64,000 nt of DNA from Oncomelania hupensis (GCA_036898135.1 CM072525.1:20114293-20178292); one strand, 5' to 3'. Positions 1 to 10,291 are shown, counted from the first letter of the stretch. The notes: a model not told the origin generated them from the sequence alone. Numbers and translations: made by a program.

Positions 1-128
1 GTGGAGGGCGTTCAATTTTCCCACTAGGGTTGTTTCAGCAGATCTTTTAAGCGGATCGGGGGTTGTCCGGTCCTGATTTGGCTCGGAAGAGTCCGCTGGA
101 CCTAAAGCAACAATCAATCAATCAATCA
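1..128 (+). mobile_element. Family A nonautonomous retroposon, 3' end only
   Basis: This is the last ~125 bp of a repeat family seen about ten times here. It carries the family's 3' landmark (GGTCCTGATTTGGCTCGG and AGTCCGCTGGACCTAAAG) followed by a (CAAT)n tail. The 5' part lies outside the window. The tail composition fits target-primed retroposition. Confidence 0.85.
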
Positions 129-533
129 AAGCGTCAACAGTTTGAAATCAGCAATCTCTCATCTGGGAAGTGCTCTCCTGCCCCTTGAAGTGCCGAAACA
201 AGAATAACATGACCGTGAGACATACCTAACTATGCGCTCCTACTCCTCCGGATAAGAGTATAAACCAAGGTCCATCGCGCGGACATCCAAGACCCAGACG
301 CTCATGTCTAAGGCGGGTGAGCGAAGAAGCAACAAGTTAGCGCACAAGATGGGAAACCTTATGCTTTATACGAGATGCAAGATTCATTGTTGTGTTTTGC
401 TAAAGGAAATGCAAACACAAACAAGACGCTTGATAATGGTGTATGTAGACCTAGTTATATTCTCTGTGTCTCTCTGTCTGTTGGATATTAGGGAGACATA
501 TTTGGAAAGGTTCGTCAGCAAGTTTCACTGGCA
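129..533. other. Unassigned DNA left of the foldback element
   Basis: No supported gene. A 17-bp stretch near 257 (GAGTATAAACCAAGGTC) recurs near 27333, so part of it may be an old low-copy repeat. Reading frames here have no recognisable domain. Confidence 0.5.
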
Positions 534-538
534 GGTAC

Positions 539-1640
539 TATGGGGCGCCATGTGTCCATTTATTCTATGTGACTATTCTATACATAGAATAAATTCTATG
601 CACATAGAAAGCATTCTATGCACACAAAAAGCATTCATTAGTTGAAATTCCATTTATAAAAAAGAAACCAATATTGTAAGTCATAGAATAAAATTCTTTG
701 TATAGAATAACATTCTATAATATAGTGTAAAATTCTATGTCCATAATACAATTCTATGTATAGAATAACATTTTATAATAGAGAATAAGATTCTATGTAT
801 GTAATACAATTCTATATTATAGAATGCACTTGTATGCATAGAATTGTATTCTATAACATAGAATGAATTCTATTACAAAGAATGAATTCTATAACATAGA
901 ATTTATTCTATGTGCATACAATTCATTCTATAACATGGAATGAATTCTTTAACATTAAAAAATTATATGACATAAAATGAATTCTATGTGCATAGAATAA
1001 ATTGTATAACATAGAATGAATTCTATAATAAAGAATGAATTCTATATGCATAGAATGAGTTTTATAGCATAGAATGAATTCTATGACATAGAATTCCTTT
1101 CTATTACATAGAATGAATTCTATAGGCATAGTATGAATAGTATAACATAGAATGAATAAGATGACATAGAATGAATTCTATGACATAGAATGAATTCTAT
1201 AACATAGAATGAATTCTATAGCATAGAATGAATTCTATGACATAGAATTTATTCTATAGCATAGAATGAATTCTATGTTACAGAATGAATCCTATGTCAT
1301 AGAATTCATTCTATGCTATAGAATTCATTCTATGCTATAGAATAAATTCTATGTCATAGAATTCATTCTTTGCTATAGAATTCATTCTATGATATAGAAT
1401 TCATTCTATGTCATAGAATTCATTCTATGTCATCTTATTCATTCTATGTTATACTATTCATTCTATGCTATAGAATTCATTCTATGTCATAGAATTCATT
1501 CTATGTCATAGAATTCATTCTATGTCATAGAATTCATTCTATGTCATAGACTTCATTCTATGTTATAGAATGAAATCAATATATACACTTTTTTTAAAAT
1601 AGTAAAAACTGGGGCACTGTCAAGGTATAGAGAACATTTT
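539..1640 (+). repeat. Left terminal inverted repeat of the foldback element
   Basis: About 1.1 kb. The outer 25 bp are unique, then come degenerate and then regular head-to-tail copies of an 18-20 bp palindromic unit around GAATTC, then a unique inner edge ending near AGAACATTTT. Because each unit is itself nearly palindromic, the arm can fold on itself as well as on the opposite arm. Confidence 0.85.
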
Positions 1641-1674
1641 TTATTGCATGGGACTGTATTGCAGAGAGATATAC

Positions 1675-2155
1675 ACATTGCCACATCCCATCACCACACC
1701 ACATCACTCTACATCACACTGCACCACAAATGTGATGGGTAGGTGTGGTGGAGTGATTAGGTTATGTGACGATGTGGTCTGATTCACTGCTTTTAAGGCA
1801 TAATAGAACTGTATTGCAGATACATACATACACATTACCACATCACATCACCACACTACATCACTCTAAATCACACCACACTGCACCACAAATGTGATGG
1901 GTGGGAGGGGTGGGGTGATTAGATTATGTGATGTGATTCACTGATGCCATGATATGTGCTGTCTGCTGCAATGTGAAGATGTGCTGCTGCTGTGATGTCG
2001 GCTGATGTGATGTGATGATTTGTTGATATGATGTGATTTTATGTGGTGGTGCGTTTTCACGATGATGGTGATGAAGCAATGTGATGCAGTGATGTGATGT
2101 GATGATGTGATCGATGTGGTGATGATGCGATGTGGTGATGTGTCATACAATATCT
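1675..2155. repeat. CATCAC/GATGTG-rich degenerate satellite
   Basis: This is the internal part of the foldback element. It is made of irregular CACATCAC and GATGTGAT motifs, with two partly duplicated blocks (around 1665-1770 and 1815-1930) that share ACATTACCACATCACATCAC-like text. Reading frames across it are low-complexity His/Ser runs and are not credible proteins. Confidence 0.7.
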
Positions 2156-2340
2156 TTTTTAAATTCTAAATTTTTTTACAATTTATTAGTTGTGTTTTTT
2201 AATTTTATGTGAATGAAATGAATTATATGTATATAGAATTAATTGTATAACACAGCAAGAATTGTATGACATAAAATTCATTTTTTTTTAAACATAAAAT
2301 GGATTTTATTCGCAACACTGAATACATTCTATTTTCATAG

Positions 2341-2625
2341 AATTGTTTTTTAACATTTGGTGCACATAGAATGCATTCTATGTTATAGAATGTTCATTCT
2401 ATAACATAGAATGTTCATTCTATAACATAGGATCCATTCTATAACATAGAATGTTCATTCTATAACATAGAATGTTCATTCTATAACATAGAATCCATTG
2501 TATAACATAGAATCCATTGTATAACTTAGAATGTTCATTCTATAACATAGAATCCATTCTATAACATAGAATGTTCATTCTATAACATAGAATGCTCATT
2601 CTATGCGCAACTAGGTCATTCTATG
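2341..2625. repeat. Internal palindromic tandem array
   Basis: This is a second tandem array inside the foldback element. The unit differs from that of the arms: about 21-22 bp, CATTCTATAACATAGAATGTT. Most units are perfect palindromes over their central part. It ends abruptly at 2625, before unique sequence with a TATA motif. Confidence 0.8.
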
Positions 2626-2643
2626 TGAAGCGAGGCTGTGACG

Positions 2644-2650
2644 TATAAAG
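2644..2650 (+). promoter_or_regulatory. Possible TATA box inside the foldback element
   Basis: TATAAAG lies 40 bp before an ATG at 2690, directly after the internal tandem array ends. The position fits a Pol II promoter for the element's former gene. This is inference from spacing only. Confidence 0.35.
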
Positions 2651-2689
2651 GGACACGTGGAGCCTTGCACGCGCGCGAGAACTGAAGAA

Positions 2690-2824
2690 ATGGCTGACGT
2701 ACCAAGCGCTCTGCGGCTTTATCAGACATCATAATTTCGTGAACAAGCATTTAGGTTTCTTGATGCGGACGACTTCGACGGTATAATTAGTGTGAATAGA
2801 TCGCTTAGCAATAAAAATAATTGA
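2690..2824 (+). pseudogene. Short frame after TATA, one in-frame stop, unknown protein
   Basis: From ATG 2690 the frame reads 14 codons, hits TAA at 2732, and continues 29 codons to TGA at 2822. The second half (FREQAFRFLDADDFDGI) has protein-like composition rather than repeat composition. I do not recognise a family. It lies in the unique centre of the foldback element, upstream of the THAP relic, so it may be a broken first exon of the element's own gene or captured host sequence. Confidence 0.4.
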
Positions 2825-3167
2825 CGTCACACCCTTCCCCCCCCCCCTCCGCCTCTGCGTGCTTGCTTTTTTCATTACAATGTGCTGAGGTTCTGTAAGG
2901 GTTTATAGTGACAAAATCTAATTAAATAATCAGTTCTTTTCGCTCAATACCGAAGAAATAACCGTACTGTACACTCATAAAAAGCAATAATAAATATATT
3001 TAAAGGTCGAATATTGCTATACAACTCTGAGACATAATAAATGAAAGGTTCATAAAGCTGAATATTGCAAAAAATCTATTTCACCCCAAGCGGCCCCCCA
3101 GGGCGCTATGCACAAAGGCGTGGCGGCCACGTGCTGCGGGAATAACACAGCGTGATCGAGTTTGAAA

Positions 3168-3410
3168 ATGGTGAAGTACTGTGCTGCTGTTTGGATGCTC
3201 TAACTCTGACGTAAAACCTTTCTGCAAAGAAAAGAACATTTCCTTTCATCGATTTCCACTTCGAGCGCAAATGATGAAGCACTGCATGTCGTCAACTCTA
3301 AACTGAATGTCAGTGACAAATCTCTCTGTAATCATTATTGCACGAGTGTGCTATGTTCAAAACATCACAATATCCCAAAATGTTCTCTATACCTTGACAG
3401 TGCCCCAGTT
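3168..3410 (+). pseudogene. Broken THAP-type zinc-finger domain
   Basis: ATG at 3168 opens MVKYCAA. After one extra base near 3189 the reading continues FGCSNSDVKPFCKEKN and ISFHRFP, and a second shift near 3300 leads to VLCSKHH. This matches the THAP DNA-binding domain: a start-proximal C-x4-C, the ISFHRFP strand, and the closing C-x2-H. THAP domains head P-superfamily and Kolobok transposases and also occur in host regulators. The frameshifts leave it nonfunctional. The relic runs into the inner edge of the right arm of the foldback element, so the element's terminal repeat and the coding region overlap. THAP identity is fairly certain; whether it is transposase or captured host exon is not. 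Confidence 0.7.
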
Positions 3411-5212
3411 TTTACTATTTAAAAAAAGTTTTTATATTGATTTCATTCTATAACATAGAATGAATTCTATGACATAGAATGAATTCTATAGCATAGAATG
3501 AATTGATTGATTGATTGATTTATTATTGCTTTAGGTCCAGCGGACTCTTCCGAGCCAAATCAGGACCGGACAACCCCCGATCCGCATAAAAGATCTGTTG
3601 AAACAACCCCAGTGGGAAAATTGAATGCCATCCACCGGCCAGTCACTTTACAATAAAGACATCCCACGCGAGGGACGGCTGAGGGTTGACCTCAACTACG
3701 CGAACACCCCGATTACAAAAACAAAATAGAATACAAACATTATAAATCATCAACAAAAAACATACATATAAAATGCCTATAGTGCAAAATAGTACATTCA
3801 TAGGAAGCCCTAGTGACCACCCGGCAGAAAGCGTCCAACACTCCCAAGCTGATCCAACAGACCTCATACACAAACAAGGAGTCTTGTCCAGGAAGAGTTT
3901 TCAAGAAAAAAGGTAGGTCATTGATCTAGCGAAGAAGAAGATAGTATAGCAGAGTGGTAGGACAGATCGGGAATGGGAAAGAGCAAATGAGGAAGACAGC
4001 GACAGTGGGAATTTAAAGCACTAAATTTCCAGAAAGTGGGGATACTATTTATACTGAAACCCCCGGCACTCCAATGGGGGGAACTGTTGCCACAGTTAAT
4101 TTGTCATGCCTACAAAGGCAAGACAGGTTTTCAACTGGGGCTTTCACTGTACCCTTTATAGGTTAGAACAATCTACAGTGGCAAGATTGCTCATGACCCC
4201 AAGGGGTCATAGAATGAATAGTATAACATAGAATGAATAAGATGACATAGAATGATTTCTATGACATAGAATGAATTCTATAATATAGAATGAATTCTAT
4301 GACATAGAATGAATAATATGAGATAGAATTTATTCTATAGCATAGAATGAATTCTATAACATAGAATGAATTATATAGCATAGAATGAATTCTATGACAT
4401 AGAATTCATTCTGTAACATAGAATTCATTCTATGCTATAGAATAAATTCTATGTCATAGAATTCATTCTATGCTATAGAATTCATTCTATGTTATAGAAT
4501 TCATTCTATGTCATAGAATTCATTCTATGTCATAGAATTCATTCTATGTCATCTTATTCATTCTATGTTATACTATTCATTCTATGCCTATAGAATTCAT
4601 TCTATGTCATAGAATGAATTCTATGTCATAGAATTCATTCTATGCTATAAAATTCATTCTATGCATATAGAATTCATTCTTTATTATAGAATTCATTAAA
4701 TGTTATACAATTTATTCTATGCACATAGAATTCATTTTATGTCATATAATTTATTTTATGTTAAAGAATTCATTCTATGTTATAGAATGAATTCTATGCG
4801 TATAGAAATAATTCTATGTCATGCAATTTATTTTATTTTAAAGAATTCATTCTATGTTATAGAATTCATTCTTTGTAATAGAATTCATTCTATGTTATAG
4901 AATATAATTCTATGCATACAAGTGCATTCTATAATATAGAATTGTATTACATACATAGAATATTATTCTCTATTATAAAATGTTATTCTATACATAGAAT
5001 TGTATTATGGACATAGAAGTTTACACTATATTATAGAATGTTATTCTATACAAAGAATTTTATTCTATGACTTACAATATTGGTTTCTTTTTTATAAATG
5101 GAATTTCAACTAATGAATGCTTTTTGTGTGTATAGAATGCTTTCTTTGTGCATAGAATTTATTCTATGTATAGAATGGTCACATAGAATAAATGGACACA
5201 TGGCGCCCCATA
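3377..5212 (-). repeat. Right terminal inverted repeat of the foldback element, interrupted
   Basis: This is the inverted counterpart of 539-1640. The inner edge (AAAATGTTCT at 3377) and outer edge both pair with the left arm. The arm is 1836 bp, but a 704-bp retroposon plus a 12-bp duplication at 3504-4219 accounts for the excess, leaving about 1.12 kb. Confidence 0.85.
3504..4207 (-). mobile_element. Family A retroposon, long form, inside the foldback arm
   Basis: This is a complete copy on the minus strand. Its 3' tail (TTGATTGA repeats) faces left, and it is flanked by CATAGAATGAAT at 3492-3503 and 4208-4219. That duplication lies inside a tandem repeat, so taken alone it is weaker evidence. 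This long form extends ~120 bp beyond the usual 5' end (CCCCCGTTGGGGTGCCGGGG) to CTTGGGGTCATGAGCAATC. It contains the family's TATAAATAG motif and has no credible ORF. The insertion post-dates the foldback element. Confidence 0.8.
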
Positions 5213-5217
5213 GGTAC

Positions 5218-6214
5218 AGATATATATAACTGTAAATGTTTTCTAAATTTATGTTTCGCGCCATGTCAAAAAGGCGGCGGCTTCTGGATGGCTGATGTAT
5301 TGTTTTGTACTGTCTGGTGTATTTGTTTAATTTGTTTAATTTCTCTTTCCACGCATAAAGAGAAGAAAAAATAAATAAAAGGGGGGAAAAGAATGGGAGG
5401 GTGAGGAGAGGATGTCAAGTTAAATTTCGCTGAAGTTTCTTTTAAAAAACATAGTTATGTTTTTAATTAGCTTTCATAGTTTTAATAACTGGAGGTAAAG
5501 GGGGTAGTTTAGCTTTATAAATATATAAAGCGAAACTATTATTATTATAATTTTTAATAAAATGCTTGTTTTCTGTTGTGTGTGTGCGTGCTTTCTTAAT
5601 GCATTTATTTAATCCACTGTGACATTAAACACGTTGTTTTGACAATTAGAATTTTGAAATTTGAACAAAATTTTTATTATTATTGTGTTTTTTCTTTTCT
5701 TTTTCTTTGTTAAACATTGTTTTTACTGTACATATAGTGAATATTTGAGTTTGGGGCTAATATGGAGGGTGAGGGATGAGAGGAGATAGGAGCGGAGTGC
5801 GTGTGAATGTGTATGCACATTGTACCAAGGCCCGTGGTTTATTTGCACAAATACATTTTAAAGTCTTGAAGTCTGTCTGTCTGTCTCTGTCTGTGTGTGT
5901 CTCTCTCTCTCTCTCTTTCTGAAAACAATATGTTTTTGTTTTTTAAACTAAAAATAGACAATGCTCTATTCTGAACAAAATGTTATATTCCTCTGATGCT
6001 ATTGCAAGTGTTCAATTCCTTCGGTTAAAGCGAGAAATGTTTGACGTATTTATTTATTTATTTATTTGTTTGTTTTTTAAATTTTATGAATTAGTTTACT
6101 GATTTCCAAGTTAAGCTAATCTCTTAAAATGCATGACCTATACTGGGTGAGTACCAGTTAGGCAACTATAGGCCTACACCCAGCAACCATTATACTAGAT
6201 CCCTTCTCCCCCAC
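5218..6214. other. Unassigned AT-rich DNA
   Basis: No supported gene. It holds T-rich tracts, a short CTGT/CT repeat near 5872-5920 and a TTTA repeat near 6049-6068. Confidence 0.5.
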
Positions 6215-6410
6215 CCCCGGTCTCCCATGATTGTGCTCAGTGGTCTGTGGAGTGAGACGACGCGACGAAGGCAGCAAGTGGGTGCGTCTAGCGGTTGGAG
6301 TTAGATCCAGCATCGGCCAGCGCCTTGAGCAGCCCTTGAGTTTGGAAAAGTGTTTTATACCAACGCCAAAGGAAGAAGAAAGACGGGAAAAATACCACCA
6401 CCACCAATAA
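6215..6410 (+). mobile_element. Family C SINE-like repeat (TCGGCCAGCGCCTTGAG type)
   Basis: It carries TTGTGCTCAGTGG, GTTAGATCCAGCATCGGCC and AGCGCCTTGAGCAGCCCTTG, ending in a form of AAAAGTGTTTTATA. Related blocks occur at 10921-11050, 20704-20805, 28610-28826 and 63655-63765, several ending in ATT/AAT repeats. The GCGC-TTATA-(ATT)n end resembles the 3' ends of CR1/L2-group LINEs, which suggests a SINE mobilised by such a LINE. Confidence 0.65.
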
Positions 6411-6423
6411 CAACAACGACAAC

Positions 6424-6424
6424 A

Positions 6425-6482
<58 letters not shown>
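6424..6482. repeat. (CTA)n microsatellite
   Basis: About 19 uninterrupted CTA triplets directly abutting the 5' end of the next family A copy. Confidence 0.95.
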
Positions 6483-6483
<1 letters not shown>

Positions 6484-7102
6484 CCCTGTGGGTGTGCCGG
6501 AGGTTTCTGTATAAATAGTGTCCCCACTTTCTGGAAATTTAGTGCTTTAAATTCCCACTGTCGCTGTCTTTTTCCCTTGTTCTTTCTAATTCCTACTCTG
6601 TTCTATCAATCTGCTATACTATCTTCTTCTTCGCTAGACATCACCTACCTTTTTTCTTTGAAAACTCTTTCGGGACAAAAATCCTCATTTGTGTTTGAGG
6701 TCTGTTTTATCAGCTTGGGAATATTGGACGCTTTCTGCCAAATGGTCACTAGGGCTTCCTATGATATTATTATTTAGCAATGTTGGCATTTTATATATAT
6801 ATATATATGTATTTTGTTGATATTTTATAATGATGTTTGTATTCTATTTTGTTTTTGTAAACGGGGGTTCGATCAATTAGAGTATAGCCTCAGCGTTCCC
6901 TGCGTGGGATGTCTTTATTGTAAAGTGACCGGCTGGTGGAGTGCCTTCAGTGTTAGACTACCACTGGGGTTGCTTCAGCAGATCTTTTATGCGGATCAGG
7001 GGTGAGTCCTCTTTCAGACAAGTTGTGGTTTTGATTTTGTGGTCCTGATTCGGTTCTTTGCAGTCGCTGGACCTGTAAGCAATGAATAACTAACTAACTA
7101 CT
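6483..7102 (+). mobile_element. Family A retroposon, short form
   Basis: It starts at the family's short-form 5' end (CCCCTGTGGGTGTGCCGGAG), has TATAAATAG 30 bp in, and runs to the second 3' variant (GCAGTC-GCTGGACC-TGTAAGCAATG) with an AACT repeat tail. It is diverged from the other copies. It lies between CTA and TAG/CTA microsatellites, so a target duplication cannot be scored. Confidence 0.8.
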
Positions 7103-7128
7103 ACGACTACTACTACTATTACTACTAC

Positions 7129-7183
<55 letters not shown>
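7103..7183. repeat. (CTA)n then (TAG)n microsatellite
   Basis: CTA triplets switch to about 18 TAG triplets. The two halves form a simple inverted repeat around CTACTAGTAG. Confidence 0.9.
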
Positions 7184-7184
<1 letters not shown>

Positions 7185-7547
7185 TCTGACTGAAGGCCAA
7201 TCGCTTCCCAAAATCTGAATGCAACAATAATCGTTCAATTTTAGTTCAATCTCAACGTCAAAGACTAACGACGGTCTCCACGTAATACGACTATTCCTAG
7301 CTCTAGCTCCCGGCAGTTTACGAATATCGACAAGGGGAAAAAATTCGGAATCTGCCAAGTCATTACGGAATATGCCGAAGTAAGTACGCAGAAACGGACA
7401 ATTCAATACTGACGACCACACCCTAATTAGCGAGTAGCGGGTATTTATCAAGGGAGGTAATGACAGCATAGACCAAAAGGGCCCGCTTTATCTCCCTTCC
7501 TTTGCAGGGCTTTGCTGGTCCGTTAAAAGTCTTATGGGGAGGCAAAC

Positions 7548-7550
<3 letters not shown>

Positions 7551-7622
<72 letters not shown>
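7551..7622. repeat. (AAT)n microsatellite
   Basis: About 24 AAT triplets without interruption. Confidence 0.95.
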
Positions 7623-7854
7623 GATGCCACATAAGCGTTTTTCCCCCCAAATTCCCAATCAGGTTCAAGAGCGCGGCGATCTGTACCAACATACCATCAC
7701 ATGTTTCACACACACTTACAAACACACCAAACACACATATATCACTCGAGCATGTGTCGCAAAGGCAGGAAGATCGCTATTAGAAAACGAAAAGGAAATC
7801 GAATTTTAGTTTTTGAAAGTTTAGATTGACTGCATCCAAGACTATTAGCGAAGG

Positions 7855-7945
7855 GAGGGAGAAACCCGGAGTACCCGGAGAAAACCCTCGGTGGACCTGA
7901 ATAGTTTCGAATTTAAGTCACAAAAGTTCGTCCCCCTGTGAAAGT
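7855..7945 (+). repeat. Dispersed motif block shared with 49095-49190
   Basis: AACCCGGAGTACCCGGAGAA followed by AACCCTCGGTGG-like text and a short AAGTTCGTCCCC stretch. A matching block (AAACCGGAGTACC and GAGAAAACCC, then AAGTTCGTCTC) lies near 49110. Two spaced matches suggest an old SINE-like repeat; its limits are unclear. Confidence 0.5.
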
Positions 7946-7965
7946 TCGTCCCCTGTAACCCGCCC

Positions 7966-8205
7966 ACCGCCGTAGCCCAACGGTAGAGCGTTCGCCTAGC
8001 ACACCAATGACCAGGTTCGAACCCCAGGGTAGACAGACCACCCTAAAAGTGGCAGCTTTTCCCTGTCCATATTAGCAGTATGATTGCTTTGGTGGTTCAG
8101 TGTTGACTTAGGTCCCCCCCCCCACTTTGCCGGGATGGTTATCCACGTCTGCCGTATCACCAATGGTGGGTGTGGATGTTAAACTTCAACGTTCATTCAT
8201 TCCCC
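7966..8205 (+). mobile_element. tRNA-headed SINE, family B
   Basis: The head has a tRNA-like A box (CGTAGCCCAACGGTAGAGCG) and B box (GGTTCGAACCCC) about 35 bp apart, then a body with GTATGATTGCTTTGGTGGTT and a GTTCATTCATTC tail. A second full copy lies at 31147-31382 and a split copy at 8707-9812. Pol III transcription from the internal boxes is expected for this class. It is not a functional tRNA: the acceptor arms do not pair. Confidence 0.85.
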
Positions 8206-8706
8206 TGCGCGATTCCTTCCCGCCACCTTTGGCCTGGGAAACCGGGCGTCTAAACAATGGTGCCAACAGGCCACACCAATTTAATATTAATTCCTTATGA
8301 TGCGAGTTTTTTAAAATTTTATTTTATTTTGTTTTACTTTTTTTTTTTTACTCTCAATAAAAAGTGTTCGTATTATTATTGCTTAATTATTTACTATAAT
8401 TTCCCCCACGCAAAATATGAAATACGGATCCACCCATTCCGCAAAGAACCATAAACCACTCTATTGCATGTAAAGCCTCTCGCGCACGTATCAACGTTCG
8501 AGCTTAGAATGTCTGTCAACGGATATGAAATGGGATGATGATCCACAATGAACGACGCGTTGAAGGGTGAGGAAGAGCGCTGAAGGAAAAACTAAACGCT
8601 CCTATATTTGTATGCACGCGTCAACGGTGAAATGGCTGATCGTCGCAAAAGCGACGAAAGATGTAATTCCCCCTTTAGACATTTTGCGGAATTAATGTCT
8701 GCCATT
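8206..8706. other. Unassigned DNA with short T and AT tracts
   Basis: No supported gene or named repeat. The only open frame here is a low-complexity Phe-rich one. Confidence 0.4.
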
Positions 8707-8779
8707 AATTAACCCACTACCGTAGCCCTGTAGTAGAGCGTTCACCTGGCACACACCGATGACCCAGGTTCGGTTCCAG
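8707..8779 (+). mobile_element. Family B SINE head, separated from its body
   Basis: This is the tRNA-like head only (A box near CCGTAGCCCTGTAGTAGAGCG, B box AGGTTCGGTTCC). The rest of the SINE resumes at about 9611, so this copy was split by later insertions. Confidence 0.7.
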
Positions 8780-8796
8780 TAAATGGTCCACTGGTA

Positions 8797-9013
8797 AGAG
8801 AGAGGGCACCGAGAAGAAGCGATCTGGGGCCAGGTCATTCACAAATGCAGCGCCTAATATCTGGAATACGATTCCAGTAGGATATTAAATCCTCAGCAGA
8901 CGTGCATTCTTTCCGTCGGCAGCTCAAGACCTACCTTTTTTGACGACAGCAACTGGCACATTTTTTCCCCTGCGCCCAGGAGCATGCCTCTGTGACATGG
9001 AGTTGTGCGCCAT
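8797..9013 (+). pseudogene. CR1-group LINE, C-terminal end of the reverse transcriptase ORF
   Basis: One frame reads RSGARSFTNAAPNIWNTIPV, and after a one-base shift FRRQLKTYLF and stop. This is the conserved C-terminal signature of CR1/Jockey-group LINE polyproteins (A-P-x-x-W-N-x-L/I-P, then F-x-x-x-L-K-T-x-L-F). It is followed by a typical 3' UTR (GCCTCTGTGACATGG, TTGTGCGCCAT). It is 5'-truncated, has a frameshift and an in-frame stop, and is split at 9013 by a family A copy. The UTR continues at 9587. Confidence 0.75.
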
Positions 9014-9586
9014 TACATTACATTATTATTGCTTTAGGTCCAGCGGACTCTTCCTAGCCAAATCAGGACCGGACAACCCCTGATCCGCATAAAAGATCTG
9101 CTGAAACAACCCTAGTGGTAAAACTGAAAGCTCTCCACCAGCCAGTCACTTTACAATAAAGACATCCCACGCAGGGGACGCTGAGGCTGCACTCTAATTT
9201 ATCGAACTCCCGTTTACAAAAACAAAATAGAATACAAACATCATTATAAATTATCAACAAAACACATACATATAAAATGCCTACATTGCTAAATAATAAC
9301 ATCATAGGAAGCCCTAGTGACCACCTGGCAGAAAGCGTCCAATATTCCCAAGCTGATCCAACAGACCTCATACACAAATAAGGAGTCTTGTCCCGGAAGA
9401 GTTTTCAAGAAAAAAGGTAGGTGACTGGTCTAGCGAAGAAGAAGATAGTATAGCAGATTGATAGAACAGAGCAGGAATGACAAAGAGCAAATGAGAAAGA
9501 CAGCGACAGTGGGAATTTAAAGCACTAAATTTCCAGAAAGTGGGGATACTATTTATACTGAAACCCCCGGCACCCCAACGGGGGTA
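9014..9586 (-). mobile_element. Family A retroposon, short form, with 11-bp target duplication
   Basis: Complete copy. The direct repeat TTGTGCGCCAT flanks it at 9003-9013 and 9587-9597. The 3' tail on the minus strand is an imperfect (TAATG)n. The 5' end is CCCCCGTTGGGGTGCCGGGG on the sense strand, with TATAAATAG downstream. The target is a CR1-type 3' UTR. Reading frames are short and domain-free. Confidence 0.92.
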
Positions 9587-9812
9587 TTGTGCGCCATACA
9601 AGTGAATATTGCATGGGATTGGGCAATATAAAAGTAGCAATTTTTCACTGCTCGTCTTAGCATAATGATATCTCTGGTGGTTCAGCGTTGTGATATGGGT
9701 ATCCCACTCCTCTATCCGGGGATGATGATCCCCATCTGCCACGTCGCCAAAAAAAAAAAAAAGGTGGTTGTGGACGTTTAGGCTTGAAAATGTTCATTCA
9801 TTCATGCTTGCC
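9587..9812 (+). mobile_element. CR1 3' UTR remainder, then body of the split family B SINE
   Basis: The first ~25 bp continue the CR1 UTR. From ~9611 the sequence matches the SINE body seen at 31215-31382 (GGGCAATATAAAAG, CTCTGGTGGTTCAGCGTTG, GTCGCC, ending GTTCATTCATTC), with an internal A14 tract at 9750. Confidence 0.7.
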
Positions 9813-10086
9813 ATTAAAGATCGTTAGTACGAATGCTGTGGGATATTAGCATTATTTTCTACTGCCCGACTTTCCAATGCTGGTAATTATGATACTGATA
9901 CGTAATTAATAATACCCCCGTTATAATTGGTATAGTTCTCTGTATCGCCCACAGCCGCCGTTTTTTGCCTCGCACGATCCTTATTATTTTTTTTATTATT
10001 TTATCGTTCATATATAGTGTGTGCATGCGTGTGATGGCTTTGAACACACATTAATTTGTCTGGAATCGCGCTTTATGAAGTACATT

Positions 10087-10097
10087 AGTAGCAGTAA

Positions 10098-10182
<85 letters not shown>
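10087..10182. repeat. (AGT)n microsatellite at the left outer edge
   Basis: About 32 AGT triplets immediately outside the left arm; a matching run of ~17 lies outside the right arm at 10869-10919. Confidence 0.95.
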
Positions 10183-10183
<1 letters not shown>

Positions 10184-10291
10184 CACCCGATGCTAATCTA
10201 TTCAGACTCCTTCAAGGAGTCTGGCAGAGCCTAGGCCAGGAGAGGTTTAACCAGTCATGGCAGCAACTGGCACATTCTGCTAGATACCTTA

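Larger units (their letters stand above)
539..5212. mobile_element. Foldback-type DNA transposon with ~1.1 kb tandem-repeat inverted termini
   Basis: The ends are inverted copies (TATGGGGCGCCATGTGTCC at 539; its complement ends at 5212) flanked by the direct duplication GGTAC at 534-538 and 5213-5217. The arms (539-1640 and 3377-5212) align as inverted repeats once a 704-bp retroposon in the right arm is removed. Both arms are largely tandem copies of a palindrome-like unit, CATAGAATGAATTCTATG. The centre holds satellite-like DNA, a TATA-led short frame and a broken THAP domain. Long tandem-repeat termini are the hallmark of foldback elements such as FB and Galileo, and Galileo belongs to the THAP-bearing P superfamily. 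The 5-bp duplication differs from the 7-8 bp usual for that superfamily, so the assignment is open. No intact transposase is present, so the copy is nonautonomous. Confidence 0.8.

Noticed and set aside
590..1560. CRISPR-like array in the GAATTC-palindrome repeats
   Set aside because: The units are contiguous without unique spacers, form an inverted pair with 3377-5212, and the DNA is eukaryotic.
1938..2150. His/Ser-rich frame in the foldback element
   Set aside because: It is produced by the GATGTG satellite; composition is purely repeat-driven.
8000..8035. Functional tRNA genes at 8.0, 31.2, 48.1 and 52.7 kb
   Set aside because: Promoter boxes are tRNA-like but acceptor and other stems do not pair; they are repeated with SINE bodies or lie in tandem units.
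9063..9377. A 104-codon frame repeated at 32002-32316 as a conserved gene
   Set aside because: Both lie in family A copies, and the same stretch is broken in other copies, so it is noncoding repeat sequence.
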